The notes under the pieces were generated by a model. That model ran no database searches. It was given only the letters and a program-made list of their open reading frames with translations, and was not told the DNA's origin. This document shows, piece by piece, positions 41,740 to 52,080 of a stretch of DNA of 64,000 bases. A program made the position numbers and the translations under genes. Position 1 is the stretch's first letter, and the number at the start of each line of letters is the position of its first letter. Origin of the DNA: Cordylochernes scorpioides (lineage: Eukaryota > Arthropoda > Arachnida > Pseudoscorpiones > Chernetidae); assembly GCA_030710605.1 (NCBI GenBank), contig CP092864.1, positions 137,765,255-137,829,254 on the forward strand. The letters run 5' to 3'.

Positions 41740-42310
41740 ATGCGAGGAAACTTTCTATTGATTATTGCAAATTTAATCTACCTGATCGCTACAACTATTG
41801 TATTGTTCTGTATAGTCTGTATATTTGAAGGTTTGTACTTGGTGATGGTGTTCGAGAAAATATGAAAAAAAAGAGAAAATATGGTTTTACGAGCTACTAA
41901 CCAAAGTATATGATTTTCGAGCCCAAAAATGCTATATGCATGCTAAAAAAGGAATAACTTACTCAAATTTTGTCTATGAGTGTACTTTTACCAGAGAGTC
42001 TATATAGGAAAAAACCTTTTATAGAGCAACTTTTTCAGAGATAGACTAATTTCGATTAATAATACCACTTATTATTACAACCTTATTATCTGGGGTAGGA
42101 GCTTTCTTTCCAAGAGATAATATGGTTTTACGAGCTACAAACCAAAGTATATGTTTTTCCAGCCCAAAAATAATGTAGCAATCAGACAAGCCGCAATGTA
42201 CTATATCAAAGTATCAAGGTGCTGTACGCCACCAAGGTTGTTCAAAAATGGTTAGATTCCCCAGGCCAGGGAAGATAAGAGAGAGAAAACTATGAAAAAA
42301 AAGGCTTCTC
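41740..42310 (-). repeat. ~570-bp repeat, copy 2 of an inverted pair
   Basis: Inverse of 34985-35575 over its length, with blocks GTATTGTTCTGTATAGTCTG, AGCAACTTTTTCAGAGATAGAC and TAGGAGCTTTCTTTCCAAG. The two copies differ by scattered substitutions and small indels. No coding domain was recognised. Confidence 0.75.
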
Positions 42311-42419
42311 TAATAGATGTCCGCCAAAGGGAGGTTTTAGTGTACTATGAAATAAGTTGATTTTGACAATTCCCGGGTTTTTGCCGAATGCATTTTTACC
42401 CTAGTGTATATATGTTTTT

Positions 42420-42700
42420 TTTTTTTGCTTATCCACAATGCACGTGGTACAGGCCATTATAATATTAGAAATGGAATTTAAGCAAATTATGGACATAAGC
42501 TTTTAGGACAGTAGAATTACATATAAATATTTACATCGAGCAATGCTCTTCCGTAAACAATAAGGACAAGGCCAGTTAGGCATAAATTAATTATAAAGCA
42601 AATAACATGCCATCTATATATAATTTTTTTATTTTGCTTATTCCTAGTAAACGTGGTACAGGCCATGATAATCATGGTGGGTAGAAGTAGGCGACTGCTT
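42420..42700 (-). mobile_element. Two truncated SINE 3' fragments
   Basis: GCTTATCCACAATGCACGTGGTACAGGCC at 42427-42455 and GCTTATTCCTAGTAAACGTGG...GTAGGCGACTGCTTTTA at 42636-42700 match the end of the SINE at 38020. Confidence 0.65.
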
Positions 42701-42721
42701 TTATTACATATCAACAATCAA

Positions 42722-42893
42722 GCCAGGGTTTTAAGTTTCATGTCCCTCAGCAGGGTCACCTAGAAGTATAATCTCTATGTGTATATATACGTTTGTATAG
42801 AAGCTGAAAGTTATACTACTAGGGGACTCCTATTGAAGGACGTTAAACCGAAAGCTAGAGAAATGGTTCAAGAAACTTAACTCTGAATTGCTG
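42722..42893. repeat. MITE (CAGGGTTTTAAG family)
   Basis: Starts CAGGGTTTTAAGTTTCATG and ends GAAACTTAACTCTG, inverted terminal repeats. A second copy at 49271-49442 shares CTAGAAGTATAA and CGAAAGCTAGAGAAAT. Confidence 0.7.
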
Positions 42894-43039
42894 TTGAATT
42901 TATTTTAAAAAAATAAGGTAGGATCAAAAATTTCCTGAATTTTTCAACTATATATAACATATATGCATACAATTATTCCATTATATAATCTCATTTATGC
43001 AACTTTATATAACATATAGTATACTATTATCCCATTATA

Positions 43040-43345
43040 CAAGGTAGGATCAAAAAGTTCCCGAACTTTTTCTAAAATTAATTATTTATTTATAGTATAT
43101 ACTAATTTAAACATCAAATTTTTCAAAATAGGAGCCTTGGTTATTCACACTTTTTTTTAACAGCTTGAAAATATCTGTTGCTAGTTTAAATTCAAATTTT
43201 CTAAGCTTGTTTAGCTCCACCGTCGCATTTTCAATTACTTCTGATGACGATGAAAAGCGCCTCCCTTTTAACGTCATTTTAAGTTTTGGAAAGAAGAAAT
43301 CACATGGGGCGATATCAGGAGAGTAAGGAGGATGCGGCAAGACAG
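43040..43345 (-). pseudogene. Mariner transposase, C-terminal fragment
   Basis: The frame 43340-43107 (77 residues) starts at the third catalytic region H-P-P-Y-S-P-D-I-A-P-C-D-F-F-F-P-K-L-K and runs to the natural end (G-S-Y-F-E-K-F-D-V). Its 3' flank ends in the mariner-type terminus AAAAAGTTCGGGAACTTTTTGATCC (minus strand), near 43040-43065. A second copy of that terminus lies near 42915. The 5' two-thirds and other end are missing. Confidence 0.75.
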
Positions 43346-43369
43346 ATACAGAGTGTATTTATAATTGTT

Positions 43370-43990
43370 ATTTATTTATTTAAAACACACCCAGGTGTGT
43401 ATATATTTAAAAATATATTCTCCACGAAAAATTAAATTATATTTAATATATGTAATAATGTGTTGAGATCCTTATCTGTGATTAGGGATCCTGTCGACTC
43501 TCTGTAATAATGCGTTGGAGTTCTGGTTGACTCTTGTAGTACCTCGTCGACTCTCTGTAATAAGGTGATGTAACCGAGGGTCAAACCTGTAGTAACCGCG
43601 AGGGACAGTCAGGGCGTGGAGAGTTTTCCAGTACCTCTCTGCACCTTGTAGGATCTTTAACAGTTCTCACAGGGTGCAGGCAGTCGTGGTCGAGGCAGAG
43701 TGGAAAACTGGGGAATGTCCACACACACAAAACGAAGCGACACAGTTGAAAGAAAGTTCCTTGAATAGATAAAAAGTCGAGCCAAAAGCAAGATGGAGAT
43801 AGAAGATTCCTTACTGTTTTACATGGTCGATGAGTTGGTGACAACCGGCGATAAGGGGTGACGCTGACCGGAACTGACTAGAACTCAACTGGCTGTTGCT
43901 ACGCGGGCGTTTTTATACTACGCCTCCGACCAAGAGAATTGGGTCATACACGTGTCACACGTGTCTCTGTTACTCGAGAATGGCGCCTGG
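43370..43990 (-). promoter_or_regulatory. LTR-like segment with TATA box
   Basis: The minus strand has GTAGTATAAAAACGCCCGCG at 43903-43922, a strong TATA box. A moderately GC-rich transcript-like region follows, with a partial internal duplication (GTCGACTCTCTGTAATAA twice, ~43494 and ~43548). It may be an old solo LTR. LTR ends and target duplication were not identified, and no protein is recognisable. Confidence 0.35.
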
Positions 43991-44289
43991 CTGTCGGCTC
44001 CCAATCTATCTTTAGAAGTTACTTTGTAAATCTCTCAATCTTGCTTTTAACTTATTTTTTAATCTATTATATAGTTTTATTTATTCATCCTCAGAACATT
44101 ACATTTGGTGATGCAAGGAGACATGTCAATTATGCATATAATTAGTTATAGTTTATAATTAGTTCTATATACAACATGACAATCTTGTTATAAATATTAT
44201 AATATATAGGGTTGTTGGTTTAAATTATCATATATATATTATTTATTGTTTATGCCCTTCTTAAGAGATATATATCTCTACCCTATATA

Positions 44290-44533
44290 CAGTAGAACCT
44301 CCCTTTAGCGAAAACCCCGCTAACGGACACCTCTCTACAAAGGACAGTTTTCATTTGCAAAATTACCATTTTTTACAATTTAGCAACTCTCCAGTTGGAA
44401 GACACCTCTCTAAAATGGACAGTTTTCATCACCAAAATTATCATTTTTACAATTTAGTAACTCTCCGGTAAGAGGACATCTCTCCCTAAAGGACACTTTG
44501 CTATTAGGTGTCCTTTACAGAGAGGTTCTACTG
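44290..44533. repeat. TA-flanked MITE with CAGT ends, 244 bp
   Basis: Starts CAGTAGAACCTCCCTTTAGC and ends CAGAGAGGTTCTACTG, with TA on both sides. It is a longer version of 12372-12546, with an internal repeat of ACAGTTTTCAT(T/C). Confidence 0.85.
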
Positions 44534-44549
44534 TATATATAAAAGTCAA

Positions 44550-44955
44550 TTATATAATGATGCATTAGCGCGCCAACTGTTATCAAAATTCGAAACTATT
44601 ATAGACGCGTATGATTCTTTTAAAAATAAAACAATTTCTACTGCACTTACTGCAATGGAAAAATTTATGGGAGGACCTGGCTCATCAGTGGTGAACCCTC
44701 CCAGCGGTTTCGCCAGTCTAATCTACCATACCGCTGTTATATTGCATTTTTTTATCTTCCTTTTATAGTGATACTGATGCTAGACTCTTGGAATTGGTAC
44801 TTTAGATTAACTATGGACATAAGCTTTGAGGAAAGTAGAATTACATACAATTATAAATATATGCTTCGAGAAATCGCTCTTCCGCAAATATCAATAAAAA
44901 ATTGTTTTTTTAAAATAATCATACACGTCTAAAATAGTTTTGAATTTTCATAAAA
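44550..44955. repeat. Foldback-type MITE (CTCATC/TTTCGCC core family)
   Basis: ATGATGCATTAGCGCGCCAAC then TTCGAAACTATTATAGACGC at the left; the right end is the inverse (CACGTCTAAAATAGTTTTGAA). The core CTGGCTCATCAGTGGTGAAC...GCGGTTTCGCCAG lies at 44670-44716. Confidence 0.75.
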
Positions 44956-45215
44956 GTCAATGTATGTATATATATGTTTGTCGGCTATGCACGTCCTCAA
45001 TACGTAACTAAAATGGCTGAAATTTTAACAGGGCATAGAGTTAAATCTCTGGAAGAGTTTTTGTTGCATTTTTAACCAATAAAATCAAAATTAACCAAGT
45101 ACTGGGAAAAAATAATTATTTTTTTAGTCAGAAAATGATGATGACAATATTGCTGTATCATGTTTGATTTCCAGAAAAAAATTCCTTCGGGGAATATTCG
45201 ATTTTTATAAAGATA
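44956..45215 (+). repeat. Helitron 5' portion (AAAAGTCAATG family)
   Basis: AAAAGTCAATGTATG...TTGTCGGCTATGCACGTCC...ACTAAAATGGCTGAAATTTTAAC is the inverse of the 5' half of the Helitron at 30773-31475. It is cut off by the Helitron at 45216. Confidence 0.6.
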
Positions 45216-45911
45216 CTAGCGGACGTACCCGGCTTCGCCCGGGTTTTACCCGAGTAAAGGTTTGTCTAACGAATCTCTTGATAAAGTGAACACTTTTTCC
45301 CGGTCCCTTGAAAAATACTCGATAAGTTGAATAAAATCAATATTAATTGGTTCCCTCGGTAATTGGAAGTTAAAGGAATAGTATCTTGCCTTGGAATTGT
45401 ATCATTATTCTTGTATGGATGTACCCGGCTTCGCCCGGGTTTTACCCGAGTAAAGGTTTGTTTAACGAATCTCTCGATAAAGTGAACATTTTTTCCCGGT
45501 CCCTTGAAAAATACTCGATAATTTGAATAAAATCAATATTAATTGGTTCCCTCGGTAATTGGAAGTTAAAGGAATAGTATCTTGCCTTTGAATTGTATCA
45601 TTATTCTTGTCTCAAATAAATTGCCGTGTCATCCTGAATTTTGTATTTCCTAATTTTCTACATTACAAAATCATCGTATCATCATGATAATATTTAGAGC
45701 AGATTGTTGAATTATAACAGATAAATTAGAATATTTATCTTGATTATTTCTAGGCGAAAAGTTATTTCAAAAATTTTATTTGCTAGAAACCTTCCCAGTA
45801 CTATACTAAATAACTTCCCAAAGTTTCATGGCGATCCAATGAGTGGTTTGGTCAGGCATAAAGGACAAACAAACAAACAGACACACATACATTCATTTTT
45901 ATATATATAGA
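45216..45911 (-). mobile_element. Helitron with two tandem 3' ends
   Basis: On the minus strand it begins TCTATATATATAAAAATGAATG at 45911 and ends at CTAG (45216-45219), with hairpin CCCGGGCGAAGCCGGG. A second hairpin module lies internally at 45419-45450. It is the same double-ended structure as 6245-6942. Confidence 0.8.
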
Positions 45912-45954
45912 TTTATAAATATATTTTTTTAACTTATATATTTAAATAAATTAA

Positions 45955-46150
45955 GAAAAAGGCATCTCCTTATCGTGAAACAAAGTTTCTGATGACTAGC
46001 GCCATCTATCGGAATAAATATCAACTATACGTTGATTTAAAATTATTCCAGAATTGGCCAAATATCCATTCTTGATTAATCAAGAAAAGCTAGCTACGTA
46101 CGCGTTTCGGGCTGTTGGATCTCGTCAGCATGGTGTAAGCTATACCTCAA
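45955..46150 (+). repeat. R200 dispersed repeat
   Basis: GAAAAAGGCATCTCCTTATCG...TCTTGATTAATCAAGAAAAGC...ACGCGTTTCGGGCTGTTGG...CTCGTCAGCATGG. A diverged copy of the family at 19990 and 50560. Confidence 0.7.
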
Positions 46151-46253
46151 TGACAAAAAAAAAAAAAAAACTGGTCATTCAGGCATCCTGTTTTTCTTAA
46201 TTTATTCACCTTATCCCAATACAATTTCACATTTGTACTATTTTTTGCATATA

Positions 46254-46428
46254 CAGTCAAACCTGTCTATAGCGCAGCCTCTTGGGACTCACAAAAATAG
46301 GGTGCTATAGAGAGGGGGTGCTATAGGCAGGTCACTTTTAATGTAAATCGCATCATACTACGTATTCAAAATCGGGCGCTATAGAGAGAGACGCTATTTA
46401 GAGGGGGCGCTATAGACAAGCTTAACTG
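46254..46428. repeat. TA-flanked MITE (CAGTTAAACCTG family), 175 bp
   Basis: Starts CAGTCAAACCTGTCTATAGC and ends CTATAGACAAGCTTAACTG, next to TA. A Helitron begins two bases after it. Confidence 0.85.
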
Positions 46429-46658
46429 TATCTCTATATATATAAAAGTCAATGTCTGTCTGTTTCGCAATAAACTCAAAAACTACTGAACCAATTGGTA
46501 CCAAATTTTGCATGTCGCTTTTTATAAACCTGAGGAAAATTTTCGGCTACATTTTGCTTAGTATTTTTGGCTATTTCTTTTTTTCATTTGAAGAACTTTT
46601 TTTTTACGCGGAGTAATCCGGAAAGGAATGAATACCCAAATATGGCCATTTTTTATAA

Positions 46659-46729
46659 GCATCGGTGGTTCAGTGGTAGAATGCTCGCCTGCCACGCGGG
46701 CGGACCGGGTTCGATTCCCGGCCGATGCA
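46659..46729 (+). tRNA. tRNA-Gly (GCC), complete
   Basis: 71 nt. The acceptor stem GCATCGG/CCGATGC is perfect, with discriminator A. The A box is TGGTTCAGTGGTAGAATGC, the anticodon loop CTGCCAC gives GCC, and the T arm CCGGG-TTCGATT-CCCGG is perfect. A run of eleven T starts right after the discriminator, a good polymerase III terminator. All features of a working gene are present although it lies inside a Helitron. Confidence 0.9.
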
Positions 46730-46835
46730 TTTTTTTTTTTACAATTTTTAAAACTCATTTATATCTACTTATATATTTGCCTTATTCTGTCTGTTTGTTT
46801 GTCTGTCTGAAGCTCACGGATGGGATTTTTCATAA

Positions 46836-46906
46836 CCATCGGTGGTTCTGTGGTAGAATGCTCGCCTGCCACGCGGGCGTCCCAAGTTCGATACCCGGCC
46901 GATGCA
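46836..46906 (+). tRNA. tRNA-Gly (GCC) duplicate, degenerate
   Basis: 71 nt with the same D and anticodon arms as the copy at 46659. The first acceptor pair is C-C and the T stem (CCAAG/CCCGG) has two mismatches. A T-rich tract follows (ATTTATTTTTTTTTT). Probably a pseudogene made by local tandem duplication. Confidence 0.8.
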
Positions 46907-47050
46907 TTTATTTTTTTTTACAATTTTTAAAACTCATTTATATATTATACAAGAATGACATCCACGGCGCCAATTTATAATTGTAACGAATAGTATTTGA
47001 ATAAAAGCATTTAATCGGGTAAAACCCGGGCGTTGCCCGGGTCATTCGTA

Positions 47051-47512
47051 TATAATAATTGTATAAACGAATGCAAGACAAAATCACCGCGAATGTTTCT
47101 TTTTTTTAAGGCAATTTCTTTTTAAGGCAATTATCGTTATTTATCGTTAATTTTTGTTTCGATTTTATTGAAAAAAAAAAACGATATGGTGCCTTTAAAA
47201 AATGATCTTTATTACTCTGCAGTTTTCTATTTAGTCAATATACCTAAGTTCATGTTGCAAATGTAATTATCTCTATCGATTTAGTAGGTGAAATGCAAAA
47301 AAAAAAAAAAACGACATGATGAAATCTTTATGAAAATTCACATTTTTATTTTTATATTTTCAAGACACACACAGTTTGGGACGGGACGTTTCACAAGAGA
47401 GACATCCACAGCGCCAATTTATAATTGTAACGAATAGTATTTTAATTAAAACGTTTTAAAAATATATACGCACTCGGGTAAAACCCGGGCGTTGCCCGGG
47501 CCATTCGTCTAG
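47051..47512 (+). mobile_element. Helitron 3' portion (GTTGCCCGGG hairpin family)
   Basis: It shares GACGGGACGTTTCACAAGAG and GGCGCCAATTTATAATTG-type sequence with 30843-30905 (inverse). It ends AACCCGGGCGTTGCCCGGG...CATTCGTCTAG at 47509-47512, followed by T. The 5' end is unclear. Confidence 0.65.
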
Positions 47513-47524
47513 TTATATATAATA

Positions 47525-47880
47525 TCTATATTAATAAAATGCAAATTTCATAAGTGTTGTTCACTAAAAACTTTCGTTACAATGCATCAATTTCGACCAA
47601 ATTTTCAACATTTATGTAAAACGAGATGGAGCAGGTTTTGCTTAACATCAAAATATTTTCCCTAACATTAACATGCGTAACTTCGCTGTTATCGATTAAA
47701 TAAAAAAAAATCAACAGAGTTAATTTTATTTATATATAAATACAAAATTAAATTTCAACAGAGTTAATTTTTTTACATACTAGCTAATAATCTCAATCTA
47801 AAAAATATTCAAAACAAGCAATTTTAAGATAACACCATATGTAAAACAGTCGGCCAAGAAAACAAATAACGTGTAATATA
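47525..47880 (+). mobile_element. Helitron, 5' part (TCTATATTAATAAAATGC family)
   Basis: Starts TCTATATTAATAAAATGCAA at 47525 and matches the complete copies at 48258-48739 and 62610-63090 up to CAGTCGGCCAAGAAAAC. The 3' hairpin and CTAG are absent. Confidence 0.7.
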
Positions 47881-47940
47881 TATATAATAAATATAATATA
47901 TATAATATAACGGTATAATAACGGTATAAAGAAATAATGA

Positions 47941-48008
47941 TCAAATCAATAAGCTTGAGGGATAAGTCTCTTTTAAAAGAGACTTATCCCTCAAGCTTAT
48001 TGATTTGA
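47941..48008. repeat. Perfect 68-bp palindrome without spacer
   Basis: TCAAATCAATAAGCTTGAGG...GTCTCTTTT is followed immediately by its exact inverse AAAAGAGAC...CCTCAAGCTTATTGATTTGA. Each arm is 34 bp, with no mismatch and no loop. Confidence 0.9.
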
Positions 48009-48257
48009 ACATAATATTATGGGATTTCCTATTAAAAGAAATAATGAGCCTATCGTTCAAATTTATAATTGTAACGAATAGTATTTTAATTAAAACATTT
48101 TAAAAACACACAGTTTGGAACGGGACGTTTCACAAGAGTGACATCCATGGCGCCAATTTATAATTGTAAAGAATAGTATTTGAATTAAAACGTTTTTAAA
48201 ATATATACGCACTCGGGTAAAACCCGGGCGTTGCCCGGGCCATTCGTATTATATAAA
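48009..48257 (+). mobile_element. Helitron 3' fragment (GTTGCCCGGG hairpin family)
   Basis: Contains GAACGGGACGTTTCACAAGAG, GGCGCCAATTTATAATTG and hairpin AACCCGGGCGTTGCCCGGG ending CATTCGTAT near 48248, without CTAG. 48050-48110 repeats part of it. Confidence 0.6.
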
Positions 48258-48739
48258 TCTATATTAATAAAATGCAAATTTCATAAGTGGTGTTCGCTAA
48301 AAACTTTCGTTACAATGCATCAATTTCGACCAAATTTTCAACATTTATGTAAAACGAGATGGAGCAGGTTTTGCTTAACATCAAAATATTTTTCCTAACT
48401 TTAAAATACATAACTTTGCTGTTATCGATAAAATACAAAAATATTCAACAGAGTTAATTTTATTTATATATAAATACAAAAAAAAAAAATTCAGCAATTC
48501 ATTCAACTCAATCTAAAAAAATATTCAAAACAAGCAATTTTAAGATAACACCATATGTAAAACAGTCGGCCAAGAAAACAACAACGATATTACATCTTTC
48601 TCACATATTCACACACAATCTTGATTAATAATTAAAACTAATCTTTAACATTGTTTATTATACTTCATAATATATAATATTCGTTAGGCAAACTTTCACT
48701 CGGATAAAACCCGGGCGAAGCCGGGTACACATCCGCTAG
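48258..48739 (+). mobile_element. Complete short Helitron, 482 bp
   Basis: Starts TCTATATTAATAAAATGCAA and ends with hairpin AACCCGGGCGAAGCCGGGT then CTAG (48736-48739) and T. The copy at 62610-63090 (minus) is nearly the same length (481 bp). Non-coding. Confidence 0.85.
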
Positions 48740-49215
48740 TATATAATAAAAAATATAATGTAATGAATATTATTATCATTATTATCATAATAGTCTATGT
48801 TCCGGAAAATTATTTTCAATAATATTCGTTAGGCAAACTTTCACTCAGATAAAACCCGGGCGAAGCCGGGTACACATCCGCTAGTAAATATATATTATTA
48901 TATCAACTATATTAATTAAATCAAATACCTAAACACTAATATAATACAATTTTTGCCATCACACACACTTTTTTCCTGTAGTGTATGTGTTACTTCTGTA
49001 TTGCTATTCTATGGCACTTCTAATATTTATTATTGATTTACTTTCAGTATGAAGGAAATTGCAATTGGGGGAATTCTCGGGCGAAGCCGGGTCATACGTC
49101 TAGTATATATATAAGTGAGTGGATGTTAGCTCGAAAATTATTTTTTTTAAATCAAATATTCGTTATGCAAACTTTCACTCAAGTAAAACCCGAACGAAGT
49201 CGGGTACATCCGCTA
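48740..49215 (+). mobile_element. Stack of Helitron 3' ends
   Basis: Successive termini end in CTAG at 48881-48884, 49100-49103 and 49212-49215. Each is preceded by a GGGCGAAGCCGGG or ACGAAGTCGGG hairpin. Their 5' ends are truncated or unclear. No gene. Confidence 0.65.
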
Positions 49216-49270
49216 GTTTTACTCTAAACGTTCATCCCATGATTTGTAATTTAATAATATCAACAAGCAA

Positions 49271-49442
49271 GCCCGAGTTTTAAGTTTCATGCCTTTTAAC
49301 AGGGTCACCTAGAAGTATAACCTCTATGTGCATATATACGTGTGTATAGTTAGCTGGAAGTTATACTACTAGGGACTCCTATTAAAGGATATTTTAGCCC
49401 GAAAGCTAGAGAAATAAAGATGGCTAAAAAACTTAACCCTGT
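49271..49442. repeat. MITE (CAGGGTTTTAAG family), second copy
   Basis: Starts near GCCCGAGTTTTAAGTTTCATG and ends AAAAACTTAACCCTG then TA. Matches 42722-42893 through GGGTCACCTAGAAGTATAA and TTATACTACTAGGG. Confidence 0.7.
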
Positions 49443-49454
49443 ATATATCCCTTT

Positions 49455-50545
49455 TCCTTTATATATATATAAAAATGAAATCCAAAATCGATGTTTGTTA
49501 TCGTGTTGCGCAAAATATACAGAATCAATCCTTATGAAATTTCGCATGTAGGTAGCTGAAGATTTTGTTTAAAATATAGGCTATTCAAAAAAACTAAAAA
49601 GGTTAATGTGCTTTTTTATGTAAAACAAAAAGCGTTAGTCCAGCCTTTTACCGCTTGGCGCAGGACTGGTCGCGGCGATAAATGAATTTGATTGTTTAAT
49701 AATTTACACGTAGTTTGTTTACACTATGAATGTTTTTAAAAGGTAAGATTATCCAATCGCCGTGAAACTTTAGGAAGTTATTTACTATACTACTGGCAAG
49801 GTTTCTGGTTTGAATTTGATTTGAAATAAATATTCGTTGCAATTTTATTTGCAAATTTTCTACTTTCACTCGCAAACAGCGCCTCTCGCGGAATCTGGTG
49901 AAATTACATTTATAAATTGTAAAAATGCTGAAATGTGTTCCAAGTATAATAAATTCAATATTTAATTTGAGGATTTATTAATATGATATTCCAATGACGT
50001 GGTAAAAAAACTTGGCATTAATATTAATATATATTTAAAGAAAATATCTTATTTAAAATTTAATAAATGTTTTCAAAAAAATTATGTGTTTGCAAAATAT
50101 ATTTAAATGCATATAACCATATTTATATACGTTTATAAATCTAAATATAGATGGATTGGATGTTTTTTAGAATCGTTTTAACAAATGTTCGTTTGGCAAA
50201 CTTTTACTCGGGTAAAAATCGGGCGAAGCCGGGTACATTCGCTAAATACAGTTATTTACAAATGTTCGTTTGTGGCAAGATACTATTCCTTCAACTTCGA
50301 ATTACCGAGTGAACCAATTAATATTGATTTTATTCAACTTATCGAGTATTTTTCAAGGGACCGGGAAAAAATCTCAAATTATCGAGAGTATAGACAAGTA
50401 TAGATTCAGTAGAGGTTGGATGTTTGCTAGAATCGTTTTAGCAAATGTTCGTTAGGAAAACTTTTACTCGGCTAAAAACCGGGTGAAGCCGGGAACATAT
50501 ATATATATATATATATATGTTCCCGGCTTCACCCGGTTTTTAGCC
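49455..50545 (+). mobile_element. Helitron-derived DNA with three 3' ends
   Basis: Helitron-type 3' text occurs at 50190-50246 (GGGCGAAGCCGGGTACATTCGCTA) and 50440-50495 (ACCGGGTGAAGCCGGGAACA). A third copy, inverted, lies at 50516-50545. The interior shares GACCGGGAAAAAAT and ATCCAATCGCCGTGAAA with the elements at 5600-6100. Ends are decayed (no CTAG). No gene. Confidence 0.6.
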
Positions 50546-50559
50546 ATTGGGACCAAAAA

Positions 50560-50790
50560 TCTTTTTGGTCGCAGTGGTTACAGCCTTCTCCACGCTGACG
50601 AGCGCCAACAGCGCGAAACGCGTTTGTGGATGGCTTTTCTTGATTTATCAAGAAATTGGGTTGGCCAAATATCTCGGAGCGAGCTAAATAAACGTTTAGT
50701 TTATTTTTGCTCCACTAGATGGCGCTCTGCCATCTAAAAAGCACATGTGCTCGTGGTCAGGAGATGCCTTCTTTATTTTTAATATTAACA
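50560..50790 (-). repeat. R200 dispersed repeat, well-preserved
   Basis: The minus strand reads AAAGAAGGCATCTCCTGACC...CACATGTGCTTTTTAGATGG...AAACGCGTTTCGCGCTGTTGGCGC-type sequence. It contains the uninterrupted join that is split by an insertion at 35634. Confidence 0.75.
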
Positions 50791-51449
50791 CCTGACCAAC
50801 TTATATTTTATTTTTTTTTCTATTGTTTTTTCATATATCTATATAGATAATACCGTAACAGAGTTTTCCATTGTAAAGTCCTGAGCTATCTCCTCCGAAG
50901 ATTCTGAACTACACATAACGATCTATATACCAAAATTTTCGTTATTTTTTTCTTCGTATGATAGGCCTGTTTTTATTTTCCTAATGTTAACAGTTATTTT
51001 TATTTTTTAATTTAATCTATTTTACAATCGTAGATTTTTTGCATTTATCATCATCGATTCTTTTGTTTTGAAATGCGTTCTTTTGTTTACCTTTTACTAA
51101 TTCTTATTTACTAATTTTTACTAATTTCTGCTTCATTTGATTATGATTATAATTTGTAAGTACTTTGTTATAATTTTTCATTTAAATAGAGCTCAATTTT
51201 TGTGTATGTTTCTTTTTTGCATTATCTTTCCTAATGTCTTTGGCAACGTTTTTTTTTCTCATAAATAGGCTGAGGTTATATTATTTTTCGAATTGTAGAT
51301 TGAAATATTTATTTATGTCTTTCTTTTGCTTAATTATTTCTTCTTTATATTTGTTCTTATTTATTCTTTTTTTTTACTCTTTCACAATCAAATTTTGAAA
51401 ATGGCTAAATGGCCCCACTTCTCCCTATTTGCTTTTGCAGCTTTTCTTA

Positions 51450-52080
51450 TTAAAACTTAGAATTAAGCTTTGCTTTTTTATATACATGTTTATTACACAT
51501 TTAGCAATACTTTTTCTTTATATTTGCTCTTATTTACTCATTTTTTTACTCTTTCACAATCAAATTTTGAAAATGGTTAAATGGCTCCACTTCTCCCTAT
51601 TTGCTTTTGTAGCTTTTATTAAAAAAAAAAATATTAAAACTTAGAATTAAGCATTGCTTTTTTATATACATGTTTGTTACACATTTAGCAATATATATAC
51701 CAAAATATTTTTTTGAATACTTAACTCTTTTAGTGAATTTTTGTCAGGGGGGCTGCAAAAGTGCCGTACTTATGCAGTATTTTGATGCTTTTCCTGTGAC
51801 AAGGATAATGAAATTTAAAATTGAGCTTTGCTTTTTTATATACATGTTATTTACACATTTAGCAATATATGCACAGAAATATTTTGGAATATTTAACTTT
51901 TTTGGTGAATTTTTGTCAGGGAAGCTATGGACTGCCGTAATCATGCATTATGTTGATGTTCTTCTCATAAAAAAAATATTTGGGTTTGGAATTGGGCTTT
52001 GCTTTTTTGTATACATGTTTTTTTACATATTTAGCTCCATTTTTGTGTCTTATTTTCTTTTTTGCAGTATCTTTCATTAT
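51450..52080 (+). repeat. ~172-bp tandem repeat inside Helitron L2
   Basis: GCTTTTTTATATACATGTTT...ACACATTTAGCAATA recurs near 51470, 51655, 51827 and 51999. The open frame 51670-52086 reads through the repeats as hydrophobic, Phe/Ile-rich text and is not considered a gene. Confidence 0.7.

Larger units (their letters stand above)
46431..47050 (+). mobile_element. Helitron carrying two tRNA-Gly copies
   Basis: The 5' end is TCTCTATATATATAAAAGTC after the A at 46430. The 3' region AAAACCCGGGCGTTGCCCGGG has the usual hairpin, but the final CTAG is replaced by CGTATAT, so the end near 47050 is slightly degenerate. The two tRNA-Gly sequences lie in a tandemly duplicated ~180-bp segment sharing ACAATTTTTAAAACTCATTTATAT. 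Confidence 0.7.

Noticed and set aside
46567..46980. 137-residue ORF through the tRNA-Gly duplicates
   Set aside because: It reads through two tRNA sequences and duplicated Helitron DNA; the internal repeat explains the repeated peptide.
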